From NCBI RefSeq assembly GCF_025602895.1, contig NW_026516316.1, forward strand, positions 1-64,000: a DNA stretch of 64,000 bases, given 5' to 3'. Position 1 is the first letter of the stretch. Each line of letters opens with the position of its first letter. This document shows positions 10,092 to 22,002 of the stretch, piece by piece. The position numbers and the translations under genes are program-made. Source of the stretch: Polychytrium aggregatum. Its lineage: Eukaryota > Chytridiomycota > Chytridiomycetes > Polychytriales. The notes under the pieces were generated by a model. That model searched no databases and was not told where the DNA came from. It saw only the letters and a list, made by a program, of their open reading frames with translations.

Positions 10092-10162
10092 GCATGGTTG
10101 GTCCAGTGGTAGAATTGCCGCCTGCCACGCGGCAGACCCGGGTTCGATTCCCGGACCATGCA
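10092..10162 (+). tRNA. tRNA-Gly (GCC), rebuilt by the LINE target duplication
   Basis: A complete 71-nt gene, identical in sequence to the tRNA at 2755-2825. Its first 16 nt are the right copy of the LINE target duplication. Its original 5' flank now lies 5.5 kb away at 4340-4615, so its immediate upstream DNA is the LINE 5' end. Internal A and B boxes are intact, so transcription by Pol III is possible. Confidence 0.95.
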
Positions 10163-11079
10163 CTTTTGCTTGGCGTTTTTTTGGGCCATTCTTTTTTTCC
10201 ATACCACCCTCCTCTTCCGCGGCTGGGTTGGCTGGCTTCGGATGGTATCGTGCATTCCCATGGCCCTTTTCATTCTATCCATTCATTCGGTTGATTGCCG
10301 ACGGAACCAGTGGCGATTTTGCTGTTCTGTATCTTGTTGCCCGGTTGGACGCCGCAATACCGTGACGCCATCGGCGGCAGTGCCCGCAATCAACCGAGAC
10401 CCTCTGGTATCTGTATCAGCAAATTCGCTCCAACAATGGGGTGGGTGCTTGGTGTTTTGCAAGTACCACTTCACTCTTGAAACAATCAAGACACGGCCGA
10501 GGAAAAATGCACTTACCAGGAAAGGTATCGATGGCAACAGCCCCAGAATAGGGCATAATTGGCGTCGTGTATTGGTCTGGCAGAAGACACGAAGGGCATC
10601 GAGAATCGAGACGAGGCACGCAGGGGCCGGAAGCGCGATAGGAGGCGGTATGAGCTGAGCAACGAGACAAGTTGGGTGGGCAGAGCTCGGTCGCTCACAG
10701 GCGGCGCAATCGGAGCCCAAGATTCATGATTCAAGATTCAAGACTCAAGGAACAAGATTCAAGGGACAAAACCCCAGTCGCCGAACAACCAGCTATGGCA
10801 AAATCCTGTTCATGGTGTGCGGTGTGCGGTGTGTGGTGTGTATGGTGTGCGATGTGCGATGTGCGATGTGCGATGTGCGATGTGCGATGTGCGATGTGCG
10901 ATGTGCGATGTGTTGTATAGATAGGTGACGGTATGACGATGCATGTTTGATCAGCATACGGAGATAAGATTTTGGTATCGCGGGACTGCGATGGTGGTGT
11001 GGTGGGTGGCTCTGGGAGAATAGTTCGTCGATATTGATACAGTAACATAGGATATGAAATTAATGACGGCACAACCAAC
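10163..11079. other. Intergenic stretch, no supported gene, one microsatellite
   Basis: Several overlapping ORFs of 60-166 codons occur on both strands without recognisable features. A T-run follows the tRNA-Gly (10174-10199) and can serve as a Pol III terminator. The short-repeat array is listed separately. Confidence 0.4.
10847..10909. repeat. 7-bp tandem repeat (GTGCGAT)9
   Basis: Nine uninterrupted copies of GTGCGAT are seen, preceded by looser GTGCGGT/GTGTGGT units. Confidence 0.9.
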
Positions 11080-11152
11080 GGATGGGTAGCGCAGTCGGCA
11101 GCGCGTGGGTCTCATAATCCCAAGGCCGCGAGTTCGATTCTCGCCTCGTCCA
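11080..11152 (+). tRNA. tRNA-Met (CAT), elongator type
   Basis: The 73-nt fold has acceptor GGATGGG/CTCGTCC with discriminator A, anticodon loop CTCATAA (CAT) and T arm GCGAG-TTCGATT-CTCGC. The TTCG T-loop start and the acceptor favour an elongator rather than an initiator tRNA. Confidence 0.9.
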
Positions 11153-11344
11153 TTCTCTTTTGGTCTGCAACCAACCTGTGTTGGCTCTGCCGTGTGTTTT
11201 TCACTCTTGCCGTCTGGCCTGTTTCCCATCGCCATCTCTCAGCCACATGCAGAAGCGCCTTGGTGTCTCTGCCTTTGCGCTTTCAATTTTCAATTTTCAC
11301 AGACCCCTGCAGCAGCCACGGCTCGGACTGGTCGTGGCCATCGA

Positions 11345-11568
11345 TGTGTGCTGCTGGCTGTTGCTGGCTGTTGCTGCTGGCTGTTGCTGGCTGTTGCTGC
11401 TGGCTGTTGCTGGCTGTTGCTGCTGGCTGTTGCTGGCTGTTGCTGGCTGTTGCTGGCTGTTGCTGCTGGCTGTTGCTGGCTGTTGCTGCTGGCTGTTGCT
11501 GCTGGCTGTTGCTGCTGGCTGTTGCTGCTGGCTGTTGCTGCTGGCTGTTGCTGCTGGCTGTTGCTGCG
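11345..11568. repeat. Impure CTGTTGCTGGCTGTTGCTG repeat upstream of IST1
   Basis: About 220 bp made of TGTTGCTGC and TGGC units. It lies 80-300 bp upstream of the IST1 start, probably in the 5' UTR or promoter. Long ORFs through it are repeat artefacts. Confidence 0.85.
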
Positions 11569-11644
11569 CACAGGCCTTCTTGGCCTGCCGCTGTTCCTTT
11601 GCCTCGGACATTCCCGCTCCTCCCCGTCGCCAACTCCATCCGCC

Positions 11645-13934
11645 ATGAGCACCGGAAGCTTCAATGCAAACAAAACCAAGGTGTGTCGCGGCGTCCCTCC
11701 CCCGGCTCAGTCGCCATGGCTCTCGCCTGTTTTCTGCATGACTTGTGCTTGACTGTTGCAGGGCATCCGCAAGGCATCTGCGTGGGTTTTACAGCGTTTC
11801 TGTGTGGGCTTCTGCATGAGCTTTGCTGGGCCTCTGTGTGGGTTCTGCACCATCCCGCCACCGTTCCCGCTGGCCGCCATTCTTCTCGACCCACATATCA
11901 CATATCACATATCACATATCCACATATCCGCATATCCGCATACCCACACGACCAGCACCATCGCCGCTCGTGTGTGCGTCTCGATCATGTTCAACCCCTT
12001 GCTCAACCTCCATTTGATTCCCTTGGCCCATTTCGGCATCTCCCGTTTCCTCGCCCAGGTGCTCCTCAAGCTGTCACTCAATCGCTTGAAGCTCCTCCAA
12101 CAAAAGAAGGCCCAGATGGCCCAGCAGGCCCGGCGCGAAATCGCAGTCCTTTTAGAAAAGGGCAAGATTGAGTCGGCCCGAGTCCGGGTAGGCACACCAT
12201 GCAAATCTCAGATCGGTGCACTCCTCGACAACCACCTGCAGGCGTTCGTCTCTTCAACTCCAGACTTCCTCACACTCTTTATTGCTCATATCTCTTCGCC
12301 AGGTGGAATACATTATTCGCGAAGACTATAATGTCGAGGCCATGGAGATTCTCGAGCTGTATTGCGATTTAGTTTTGGCTCGCTTCGGCCTCGTCGAGCA
12401 GATGAGGTCAGCACCCTCCACGACGGCTTCTTCCCCATCTGGCATTTGCTCTCGTCCTGCTGCGTGAGCTCCAGAATCCGGTGTGTCCTTCTGGTAACCA
12501 GACTTTCCCGAGGCAGACACTGCGATCCCGGCATTGCTGAGGCAGTCAACACCATCATCTATGCCGCACCGAGAATGGAGGTCAAGGAGCTCTCCCAGGT
12601 CCGGGATCAGTTCATGCTCAAATACGGACGCGACTTTGCGTCTGCAGCCATCGAGAACATTGGCGATATCGTCAATCCCAGGGTATGATCCATGCTCTGG
12701 CACGCAACGTGTTGTTGGATTTGAGACTCGTCGATTTCTTCAGTATCTGTCAAGGATGCCAATACTTCGATGCTATGATCCTCTGGTGTGCGTGTGTTTC
12801 CTGCTCGTTTCCTGACCCTCACATCGTTGTCGCTCTTAGGTTGTGAACAAGCTTAGGGTATGCACACCGGAGAAATTGCTGGTCAATCAATATCTCAATG
12901 CCATCGCCGCGGCCTACAAAGTCGACTTTGTGTGTCCCGAGGAGGACCTCGAGTAAGTTCGGCGTTGTTACTGCCCTCGCCTTGCTGGTGATCCCTGTCG
13001 CCTTGGCTCGTCCGTGCTCGGTGGCCCGAGCCGATGCAGTTTTGAGCCGTGTCGTAACGCCAGGGACTTTCTCTGATGCTTGCTACAACATTCCAACATG
13101 TCCATAGACCCATCCCGGATCTTCCAACTGGACCTGACGCTGGACTTGTGCAATATGCGTCCACACCGATGTCACAACCGTTTGAGCTCTACCATCCGCC
13201 GAGTGCAGCGACAACTGTGGCTGCAACGCCTGGAGTCCCAAGGCTCAACTTTCCCTCCCCCGAGGACGCCCTTGCCAGTGCACCGATTTCACCGTACGCC
13301 CCTGGATATGCACCACCCACCGTCTCTCTCCTCCCAAGCCAGCTGAACTTTCCGGGGCCATCGGATGTCCGATCAGTTCGATCTGCTGTTATTCCTGGGC
13401 CTGATTCGTTGCCGCAAACGGTAAGTGATGGCCTGACACCCACAGTGTCCAGGTTGGCCGTCCTGGCACTTGCATCTCGGCGGCCCCCACTTGCTCATGG
13501 CTTGTAAAGGGGGGTACGAGTTCTAGGATGAATGTCCCGATTTCTGGCATATGTATTCCTACGCTCACGATCACGGGCGAGGCTCTCCTGTCAAAGAGCA
13601 GATCGATGGAGTGTCATGACATATCGTTTGACCGTCATCAAATATCGCTCCTTCCGTCTCACCTTTCATGTCGCTTTGTGTTCGATCGCTCATCAGGGTC
13701 CAACCTTTTCGATCCATTCGGCGCCATTGCCTGGAAGAGATGCCTTCCCTGGACCATCAGTGTCTCCTGATCCACTTGACTCCGTTCAGGATGACTTGGA
13801 GAAGCGTAAGTTGATGGACGACTCCTGATGATCGCACTCCTGCAGCCATTGTGAGGCGATTGTGGCCACTTCAAGTTCATGGCTGAACCATCTTTCGCTG
13901 GCCTCATCCAGGACTTGCAGCCCTCAAAAAGTAG
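11645..13934 (+). CDS. IST1: IST1 homolog, ESCRT-III regulator, 330 aa, 8 exons
   Basis: Proposed exons: 11645-11680, 12059-12187, 12303-12406, 12517-12682, 12840-12952, 13108-13420, 13697-13805, 13912-13934; the joined length is 993 nt and all phases agree. The N-terminal half is the Ist1 helical domain: LNRLKLLQQKKAQ, then ARREIAVLLEKGKIESARVR, then VEYIIREDYNVEAMEILEL, then AAPRMEVKEL. A Pro-rich linker follows. The last 12 residues, DDLEKRLAALKK, form a MIM1 motif for MIT-domain partners such as Vps4; it is only completed by splicing to the tiny last exon. IST1 binds CHMP1/Did2 and controls Vps4 at endosomes and in cytokinesis (family knowledge). Exon 1 is supported by similarity of MSTGSFNANKTK to the IST1 N-terminus; an alternative start inside intron 1 (about 11989) is less likely. 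Confidence 0.93.
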
Positions 13935-14665
13935 ACGATTGATTTCCACCTCTGAACCACTCGGCCTGATTCACTCGTTTGCTGCTGGATGTGGAGCTGT
14001 CGAGTCGGTCGCTCCCAACGTGTGTCATTACGTGCATACATACGTGCTGCCGATGCTGCGATCTCGCCCAGTGCACCACGCAGGCTGATGAATGCCAAAT
14101 AGATCATTCGGCGGAAACAATTCATTTCCGTCGAGGCAGCGACGAGATGGCTTGTTCAAATCACATGTGCGGTTGACGGAGTGCGTGCTGGCCTTGACTT
14201 TTCGGCTTCATCCATTAATGGCCGTTTGTGCTGATACCTCGGGCAGGCCGGCGAGATAAAAGGCCACCGATGTACTCACTGTGTAAATCATGCACGCCGA
14301 GCGCTCTTTCGAGTGATGTATGCGTGAGTGCACGGCATATGCCTGAGCCTCTGTTGTTCCGTCGGATGACCAGGCAGATGAAGGCCACCCAGACCCGCCC
14401 ATCAAATGTCATTCGTCACGGACGCGGACGCAAATGCAAATCACATCCCTCACTCCATCTGATCGCCTGGGATTCTCGCTGGCCGTCCCATACACATTTC
14501 CTGCCGCAGACACCTGCATCCAGCGCTGCTCCGAGCTGGATCTCCAGTGGCCACTGCCGCTGCGCCTTGCCAAAAACACACAGCCTCTAGATCCATCTTG
14601 CTTCAGCAGTCACAGCCTTCACCTGCTCGACCTATCCCGCCAGCATACAACCTCGTCGATTGACA
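13935..14665. other. IST1-THOC5 intergenic region
   Basis: Holds the IST1 3' flank and the THOC5 promoter/5' UTR. Short ORFs only; nothing else is supported. Confidence 0.4.
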
Positions 14666-17600
14666 ATGGACGGCCACTCGAAACGCAAGGCCGAAGATGA
14701 TGGGCGAGAGCTCTTGCCTCACCTGGAGGACTTCCAAGCGATTGTCGAAACGCTCAAGGCCGAAATGTCGTCGCTGAGCCATTGCTATGAGCAGCACCCG
14801 ATCGGACTGCCCGTTCCCCCGGCCGGTCTCCACAACAACACCGTCAACCTGCTCAATAAGATCAGCCTGAGCTTTGCCGATCTCTTGCAGATCTCCCGAG
14901 CAACAGTGGTGCACACCAAGTCCACCAAGGACCAAACCAGCAAAATCAAGCAGAACCTCGACCGCTCCCAGATCTCGCTCCAGAACCTGAATTATGAGCG
15001 GCTCCATCTGAAGCGACAGATCGAGCTCTGCCAGGATGGGAGGTGAGCCTCTCTGCGCCCGATTTGACTCGACGAGCGGGGGGTGCTGATCGACCGCCGG
15101 GCCATTTTCAATCGGCTGCTCCTTTTGTCTCGGTATTTTTGTGCGGCTGTTGAAGACCTGGCAGCAGATACCCGTCATTCATCGCTGCTCGACCAGCGTG
15201 GCGGATCGACGGACACTCGACTTGCATTTATCGGAGCGAAACAGACGCCCCATGGTTCGGATGGGCATGTCCACTCAGTATCTTATGGTGCTGGTTCTGC
15301 ATAACCCCCTGCCCCTCGTCATCGAAGACAGCTGCTCGGTGCTGAGCCGCGTCATTTGATTGAGTCTTATGGTTGGACCACAATGATCTCTGACGGTTCG
15401 CTCTTCGTTTCACCAGCAACATCTATCAGGACATCGACTTGATTTCGGAGAGCGAGTTCCAGTCGCTCTCAAAGGACAGCGACGCTGGCCTCGATCCTCA
15501 CGCGAGGATGCTGGCGCGGCTACAGATGGAGCTCGCTGAGCGGATCAGGTAAGGCGAAAGGGGGATGTGTTGTCTTGCTTGGTTGCTGGATCGGTGCCTG
15601 GAGTAGGGACTGGCGGTACTAAGCGAGTCGATCATTCATCAGACTGTCGGAGGAAGAGAAGCGACTGATCGAGGTCCGCGATGCCCTTGCCAAAGAGAGT
15701 GCCGCCAAGGCTACCGAACTGGACCAGATCGACCGGGATCTCGAAAGCGTGGTCAAGGTACTTCCTCCTCGGTCCAGCAAGCGAGGGATTGTGCTTGACT
15801 GCGCTAGTTTCTCGTGCGATATCATCGACTGCCTCTCGGAGGATAGCCTCCTGACTTACCGACACCTGCGCCGTACAGTCGACTCTGCCCCTCCAGGAGA
15901 AGCTGGGCGTGGAAGTGTCCACGGCCCGCAAGAACAACCAAACGGCACGCTGTCTGCCGAGCCCGCTCTTGTCGCTCTACAAGCATTTGATTGGATACAG
16001 CGAGTCATATCGTATGTCTGCGTGCACATCTCTCTTGGATCGACGGGTTCATACGTGCTTGTTCGCCAAACGCTTACTGAGTCTTATCTCCTCGCTGGCT
16101 TTACCACCGTCTCTGTATTCTCGTGCATTTGTCGGATGCCCTAGCCAACACAGTCGAGATCCTGGTTGTCGGGGACGAGGCCAGTGCATTGGAATTGATC
16201 AACGGTCACTCGACGAGCGAATCCCCCGCGCTGCCCACACCCTCGAAATCTTCGAATGACATGGACACGGACGGGCCCGGGGCGGGTGACGACGTTGGTG
16301 GCGACGAGGTTGTGGGCGTCAAGCGTGTAGCTGCCGAACAGGAGCGATTCTACGAGGCGCATCCGATGTCGGTTCAGGTGGCGGTACTATCGGCGCATGG
16401 TAAGTTGAAGGGAGGGGGGCGCTTGGCCGGAGGGTATCTGCGGCAGCATAAAAGTGCCCGTTGTTGTCGTTGATATGGGAGGCACTCGGCAATGCATGGC
16501 ACACAGTCGCTGGTAGATGGCTGGTAGATGGCTAGGTCTCATTCCAGGGCCGATCTGAGTGTGCTTGAGGTTTTGGAGTTTCCTGACACATTCTGTGCCG
16601 GACGGTATCGTCTCTGTGGTTGTGTGCTGCGTGTCTGCACCCCCACATTCATGTGCTCCCCTCTAGAGCCCAAATCGATCCTCACGACCTTGGAGTTTGT
16701 CTACCTGATGCATTTGGATCTTGTCGTTGTTCGATCCGGCTGCCCCGAAACGCACGGATCTGCCTCGCACTTGCTTCCGATCGACCAATGTCTTCTCAGC
16801 GGACTCCTCGACCAGGACGATGGTGAATTCGTCATCAAGACTTCACACCGGCTGATCGAAGCTGGGGTCCGATTTGACTCCGTGAAGGCGCGTGGACATG
16901 CCTACGAATGGTGCCAGAGCCTGTGCGGTTACTCACATCACGCCAGGCGACCAATATACTTCCGAAGGATCCTCGAGCTCATCCTGGCTCGATGGACCGA
17001 TCTCCGGCAGCTGGAGGAGCAGCTCGCCGAGTTTGTCGGGCACGACGGATACGAAACGAGCGGCAATCAAGGCTCTGCAGGCCCCATTCATCGGTTTGAA
17101 CTTGGGGATCTCGACATGCGGAAGTGGCAGGAGGCCGAGCCCAACAGCCGCCGATGCGCCAAGAGCTTCACGTTCCTGATCGCACGCCGATCCAAGGGAA
17201 GCAACGGCTCCCAAGGAGGTATGGGATTGCGATTAGCGATGGCGCATGATTTGGGCGTTCTTTGGAACTCAGAGATTCGCTCCTTTAGCTGACGGACGGC
17301 GCGCATATCCCTCAATCAGGGCGCACTGTGCAGTGCCGAATCGATATCCCCCGGAGTTATCCGGTCAGTTCGCCGGTATTCCAGCTGAGCGACGATGACC
17401 AAGATGCAAGCCCAGATAGAACCGAGCGGCTCAAGGTGAGCACTCGCTGACCATTGAGGGGACCAGCGACAGGGGGGGGGCACCATGGCCTATTGACGCA
17501 AGCGATACTCTTAGTGCCATTCTCCCCGGCCTGAAATGTCGCAAATACCACCGAACTGTGCTAATAGGTCAATGTTCTTGTAGGATATCGAGGCTCAAGT

Positions 17601-17715
17601 CAACCAAGAGACAAAGGAGACTCATGGCGAGTCGCTGACGAACGCGAGCACCTTGTGGGCACAGCTGAGCCGGCTGGAGCGCTGCCTGGAGGAGCACTAT
17701 TTTGGCACGGCATGA
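14666..17715 (+). CDS. THOC5: THO complex subunit 5 homolog, 597 aa, 8 exons
   Basis: Proposed exons: 14666-15042, 15417-15548, 15643-15757, 15897-16011, 16145-16399, 16667-17218, 17320-17435, 17584-17715; they sum to 1,794 nt in frame. The N-terminal half is coiled coil with the family's conserved core (QNLNYERLHLKRQIELC, then HARMLARLQMELAERIRLSE). After it come LPSPLLSLYKHLIGYSESY and an acidic linker, then PMSVQVAVL. The C-terminal half contains AYEWCQSLCG, the YPVSSPVFQL block and the final LWAQLSRLERCLEEHYFGTA helix. Size is near that of animal THOC5 (about 680). It is a nuclear subunit of THO/TREX, coupling transcription to mRNA export (family knowledge). The exon 5 acceptor (CTAG at 16141-16144) is the least certain junction. 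Confidence 0.9.
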
Positions 17716-18214
17716 TCAGCCTTCCGCAACCATCACCGACACCTGCGATCGCGCTGCATGGCGACACGGGTTCTGGACGGATAGGACGTTTCAGCGCATC
17801 CAAATCGAAACAGGACGCCCTGTTTTGAACCGAGTGCGACCCCCCCTCTCTGGGTCCTGAATACATCTCAACTGCGATGCCACAATGCGGGGCGATGTTG
17901 GGGACTCGGGTGCTCTCACTCGAAGGTTGCCGAGGCGGTCGCTTGTTATTGCAAATGGCTGGCTATCGCAGACGCCCATCCAGCCCCGGAGGGAAGTACT
18001 GCCCTCGCTTGGACTTGGCGTCTGTTCCCACGACCGAGGACAGAGCGAGACCGCACGGTCCTCTCGCCGGGACCGCCTGTGCCGGCCGCGCGCAGCCTGT
18101 GTGTCCTCGCTGGTGTCTCGCTGGGCAGTGCAAACAGATTCAAAGCCATCGGCTCCAGGCAACGTTCGCCAACCTTCACCATCTCTCGCCATCTGCATCG
18201 GTCTCCTGCCTGCC
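17716..18214. other. Intergenic stretch between THOC5 and the next plus-strand gene
   Basis: No gene is supported. It should include the THOC5 3' flank and the promoter of the gene at 18215. Confidence 0.35.
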
Positions 18215-19243
18215 ATGCGTCCCGGCAGCATCTCCACCGCTCTCATTGTCTCGCTCTCGGCCGTCTCGGTCTCGGCCTCGGCTCCCGTCTTCATGGAGGG
18301 ATCTCTGCTGCAGCGATGGCGGGATCTGAGATGTGAGTCTCGCTTTCTCCAGCGTCGCAACTGCTTCGGCTTCACCTGGGCCGCAACAGGTCCCTCTCCC
18401 CCTTCCGACGGCCCGGGTTGTTATCGGTCTGACAGCATGGGCACGGCTTGCTTGTCGTGCTTTGGTCGTGCCTAGACTCATGCAGCCAGACTCTGGCAGC
18501 TGGGGCCGGGCCTCAAACACAGCTGCTGTCTCTGTTCCGACTTGCGTCTGTGTGCATGGCTTCCGTTTGTCTGATCCGTTGTTGCATCGATTTTGCTGCA
18601 TCAGCCCTGGCGTCCGAGGTCGACCTCAACCACTGCATGCTCGAGCTGGTGACCACCTACGATGAAGCAGATTCCATCTACAACAAGACCGGCATCACCA
18701 GCGACGTGAGTGTTTGCCTGTGTCTTGCTTGGTTTGTTGGTCGTCCTGGGGATGAGAGCAGCGGCCCGGCCAAGGAGGAAGGATGGGGCTCTTTCGTGTG
18801 CCGTCGTTCTGTTGCTTTATCAAGTACCATGGCCCAGACATGCAAGACAGCCTCTCAATCGGCCACGCCTCTTGGCATCAGCCGTTCATGCGTCTTCTTA
18901 TTGGCACGGATCGATGCCTGAGCCGAATCGCCTGTCAGCCGCTCCGTCTATCTTGGCCCACTTCGTGCTCTAACCGGCAACAATGTCCCGGCTTCCCCCC
19001 GTCTGCTCCCAGTTTGTCAACTATCTCAGCGCTTTGGTCACTGTTTCTGGCGATGTGCCCGACACGGCCGACTTCCGGGGCGAGCTGAACGATATTTCGG
19101 GCGAGATTCAGATGCTCAACAGCCTCTCTGCACAGGACCCATCCGGCCGCAGCATGTTCGGCGTCCGCTCCTGGGGCTGGGCTGCTGGATCGGCAGTCGG
19201 TGGTCTCGTTGTCATGGGTGCCGTGCTTGCGGCTTTTTACTGA
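18215..19243 (+). CDS. Small secretory-pathway protein with C-terminal hydrophobic tail, 149 aa, 3 exons
   Basis: Proposed exons 18215-18332, 18605-18705, 19013-19243 (450 nt, in frame). The start gives a clear signal peptide (MRPGSISTALIVSLSAVSVS, cleavage expected near residue 23). The middle is acidic and helical with a Cys in HCMLELVTTYDEADSIY and one N-glycosylation site (NKT). The C-terminus ends in a hydrophobic stretch, WAAGSAVGGLVVMGAVLAAF. That suits either a tail-anchored type I protein or a GPI signal, and no long cytoplasmic tail follows. I do not recognise the family. Exon 3 could start earlier in another frame, but the CCCAG acceptor at 19012 keeps the frame open to the tail. 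Confidence 0.6.
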
Positions 19244-19881
19244 GCCATCGAACTCGTTACTCCTCTGGATCTCCCACACATGGAGAGCGCAGAGGCTCGC
19301 TTTGGCCGATTCCTCTCTACACTCCATGTGCTCAACTCGTTAGCCCTCCTTTCTTTGTTGCTTTCTTCTATCCGTCCAGCTCGTTTTCCTCGGCTGTCTC
19401 CCCGATCGTCCTTCTTTTTCTGGCAGCGCTCGTAAAGAACCAACGTGGTAGTCGACTGTCTTCTCTAATTTGAACACGACTTTGAATTTGTTTTGTCGAT
19501 TTTACAAAGCGCAACTCTGGTGTGAGGTATAGCGGGTTTGGATGTGGGGGGTGCTTGCTTGGCCGTGTCCTGAGCCATTTTCGATGGCTGTTTGGATATG
19601 TGTCTCTGGCAGCGCTGTCATCCGAGTTCCATTCGTACATGGTCCAAGACCCGTTGGCTCCTGGTTCAAGCTCTACATGCACGCAGCATCGCATTTCATC
19701 CACACATGGCAGTCGCACTGGCGAAGGGGGCTGTGCTTGTATTTTGACGCTGAAGAAATGACATTGACATTGGCATTGCGCCGTCTCACACCAATACCGA
19801 TCCATCCCACACCGAGATGGGACCAACCGTCAGCAGCTTGGACGTTCCCCACCCCTCGAACACTCGCTGGCTTTGGGCCGC
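19244..19881. other. Convergent intergenic region
   Basis: Lies between two convergent genes. No gene is supported; it should hold both 3' UTRs. Confidence 0.35.
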
Positions 19882-22002
19882 TCAGATAGCGCGGGCGAGC
19901 TGCTTCTCGCTCAGGTACAGGACCCGCGAGGGAGATCGGCCGGGCTCTTTGTACATGACGAGTTTCTGGGCCAACTCCTTCCGCGCAAGGCAGTAGCCAT
20001 ACTTGAGGGCCTTGGCCTCGCCACCGGCCCAGTGGCGGCCGGAGCTCGTTCGGATGCCGCAGTGCTTGATGATGCCCTCATCCGACCATGTCACCCCCGG
20101 GATGCGGCAAGGGATCTTGTGGGTCGTGAGGTTGAAGAGACCCGACTTGAACTGCACAAAGTGGACACCCTCGAGGATGTCGGTGATGAAATCACCCGAG
20201 CTGCTGGGCGACGGGTGGTGGTCGTTGCCGGAGGCGCCCCAGAGATAGCGCAGAGTGTACTGCACGATGCACTCGCCAAAGAGCCTGCAGCTGGGCAGAG
20301 GGAGGGCGCGGATCTGCTCCTCGTACTTGAAGGTGAAGCCACGGGCTATGCCTTCGGAGAGCTGTCGTTGGTCGTGCGGCGGCGGGTGAAAGTGGTAATG
20401 GGTTAGGTAGGCCAGGATCCATCACAGTCTGCGCCCGCTGTCGCCTCGCAGGTTCTCCACCGTACACAAGCAGTCGAGCGTCTCGCCTCCAGCATCTACC
20501 TGGTCGATCTCGCCCGTGGTAGTGGTCAAGGACGAAACGGTTGCGATGCGATCGCCCTCGACCTTGTCGGCATAGAACTGGGCACCCTTGGCAATCCATC
20601 CCACGACGGCGCTAGCGCCAGGCAGGGGAATGTGGTCGCCGGCGAGAGCAATGTACTTGGCGACCTTGTCGGCCTGGCTGTAGTTGTCACGGACGACCAT
20701 GCCCGAGTTGAGCGACTTGCAGGCCACAAAGACCTCGACGAGCTTGGAGATCACCGTCCGGTAAAACTCGCACAGGCCCTCGTCCACCTCGATGTACTTT
20801 TTCTCGTTCAGGTCGCGCTGCTTGCGGTGGTACTCCTCCATGAGGAGCTGCTGGTCGCTCTTGAGGGAATAGAACTGGCCGTAGAGGTCCTCGGTCCACT
20901 GCTGCTGTTGGGCGACGGTGTGCTCGATCGCTTGCAGCTTGGCATTGATCTCGGCTCGGTGCTCGGCCAGGGCATTGTCCAGCTGGCTCTGTTGCTTCTG
21001 GAACTGGGCCGCCACCGCATCAAAGTTGGCTGCGGTCTCGAGACGAAAGTGGCTGAGGTCCTTGGAAACGGTCTCGACGGTGGCCTCGATGGCACGCTGG
21101 TCTGTACCCGAGGAGACAACGAAAGATGAACAGGAATCAGAGTCAGATTCAGAGTCAGATTCAGAGTCAGAGTCAGAGTCAGAGTCAGAGTGGGGTGAGG
21201 ATCGGCGAATGGTTGTTTGAGAGCGGGGCTTGGACCAGGCGCACGTTTGTGTGTTATACGACCCAAGCGCAACACCAGGTCGGCTGGCTGGCTGGCTGGG
21301 GGAAGGGAAATGAGGGGAGAAACTGCGCCGTACCAGCAACTTTCTTTTCTTCCAGCAGCTGGTTGATGAATCGGATCTTTTCGTCGAATTCGGCGGTGCT
21401 GCGACGGAACCTAGCCGCGGGAGTGTCAGGATGGGACGCTCGTCAACATGGCAAGCCAGTAGAAAGGCAGACACTGCTGCAGGAGGGAGACGAAGGAGGA
21501 GGGAGGGAACAAACAATCTTACTGGTCTCTGGCGGTGTTGACCCTGAACTGGTGGAGATTGATCTGGCTCCTCCAGTTCTGTTCTCCCGGCTTGCCCTTG
21601 TCACGCTGGAGATACTTTTCAAAGTTGGAGAGCTGGAAGGCGTTGAACTTTTCGGACTGGTGGTACTTGTCGGCCTGCAGGAGGGACACCAGAGTGGAAG
21701 GAATGAGCCGGCATGTGCAATATGCGATATCGGCCGAGGCCGCTCGATGCAGCCAAGGGGACACTCTGTCGTCACCAGCACCGTACCAGCTCAATCTTGC
21801 TCTGCTCGAGCTGGGAGAGGACTTCCCAGAGCTCTTCGGAAGTCGATTCGATCGAGTACTTGGACTGCAGGTCTTCTCCGAGCATGGCGAATTTTGTTGT
21901 CAGCGGGATGGGAGGAGGGGGAGGGCCAGATGGAGGGAGAGATGGGATGGCAAGTGCAGTCGAGGCGGCAGCAGCCCAGAGCAGCGCCCAAAGCAGCGCC
22001 AT
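19882..22002 (-). CDS. Secreted coiled-coil protein of unknown function, 508 aa, 5 exons
   Basis: Proposed exons, minus strand: 22002-21787, 21674-21523, 21410-21334, 21101-20500, 20361-19882 (1,527 nt, phases agree). A signal peptide, MALLWALLWAAAASTALA, is followed by a Pro-rich stretch. Long amphipathic helices come next (KFNAFQLSNFEKYLQ; ATVETVSKDLSHFRLE; AEINAKLQAIEHTVAQQQQW), giving an extended coiled coil to about residue 260. A segment with DHIPLPGASAVVGWIAKGAQ follows, then a Cys-containing C-terminal domain (KIPCRIPGVTW, KHCGIR). The last intron (20362-20499) holds an in-frame stop, so intron retention would give a protein ending after about 374 residues. I do not recognise the family. 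Confidence 0.6.

Noticed and set aside
8373-10202. LINE ORF1 starting before 9989
   Set aside because: The extra N-terminus is translated tRNA-Gly and flanking DNA; the first ATG inside the element is at 9989.
11160-11690. Cys/Leu- or Gln/Ser-rich ORFs on both strands
   Set aside because: They are translations of the CTGTTGCTGGC repeat upstream of IST1.
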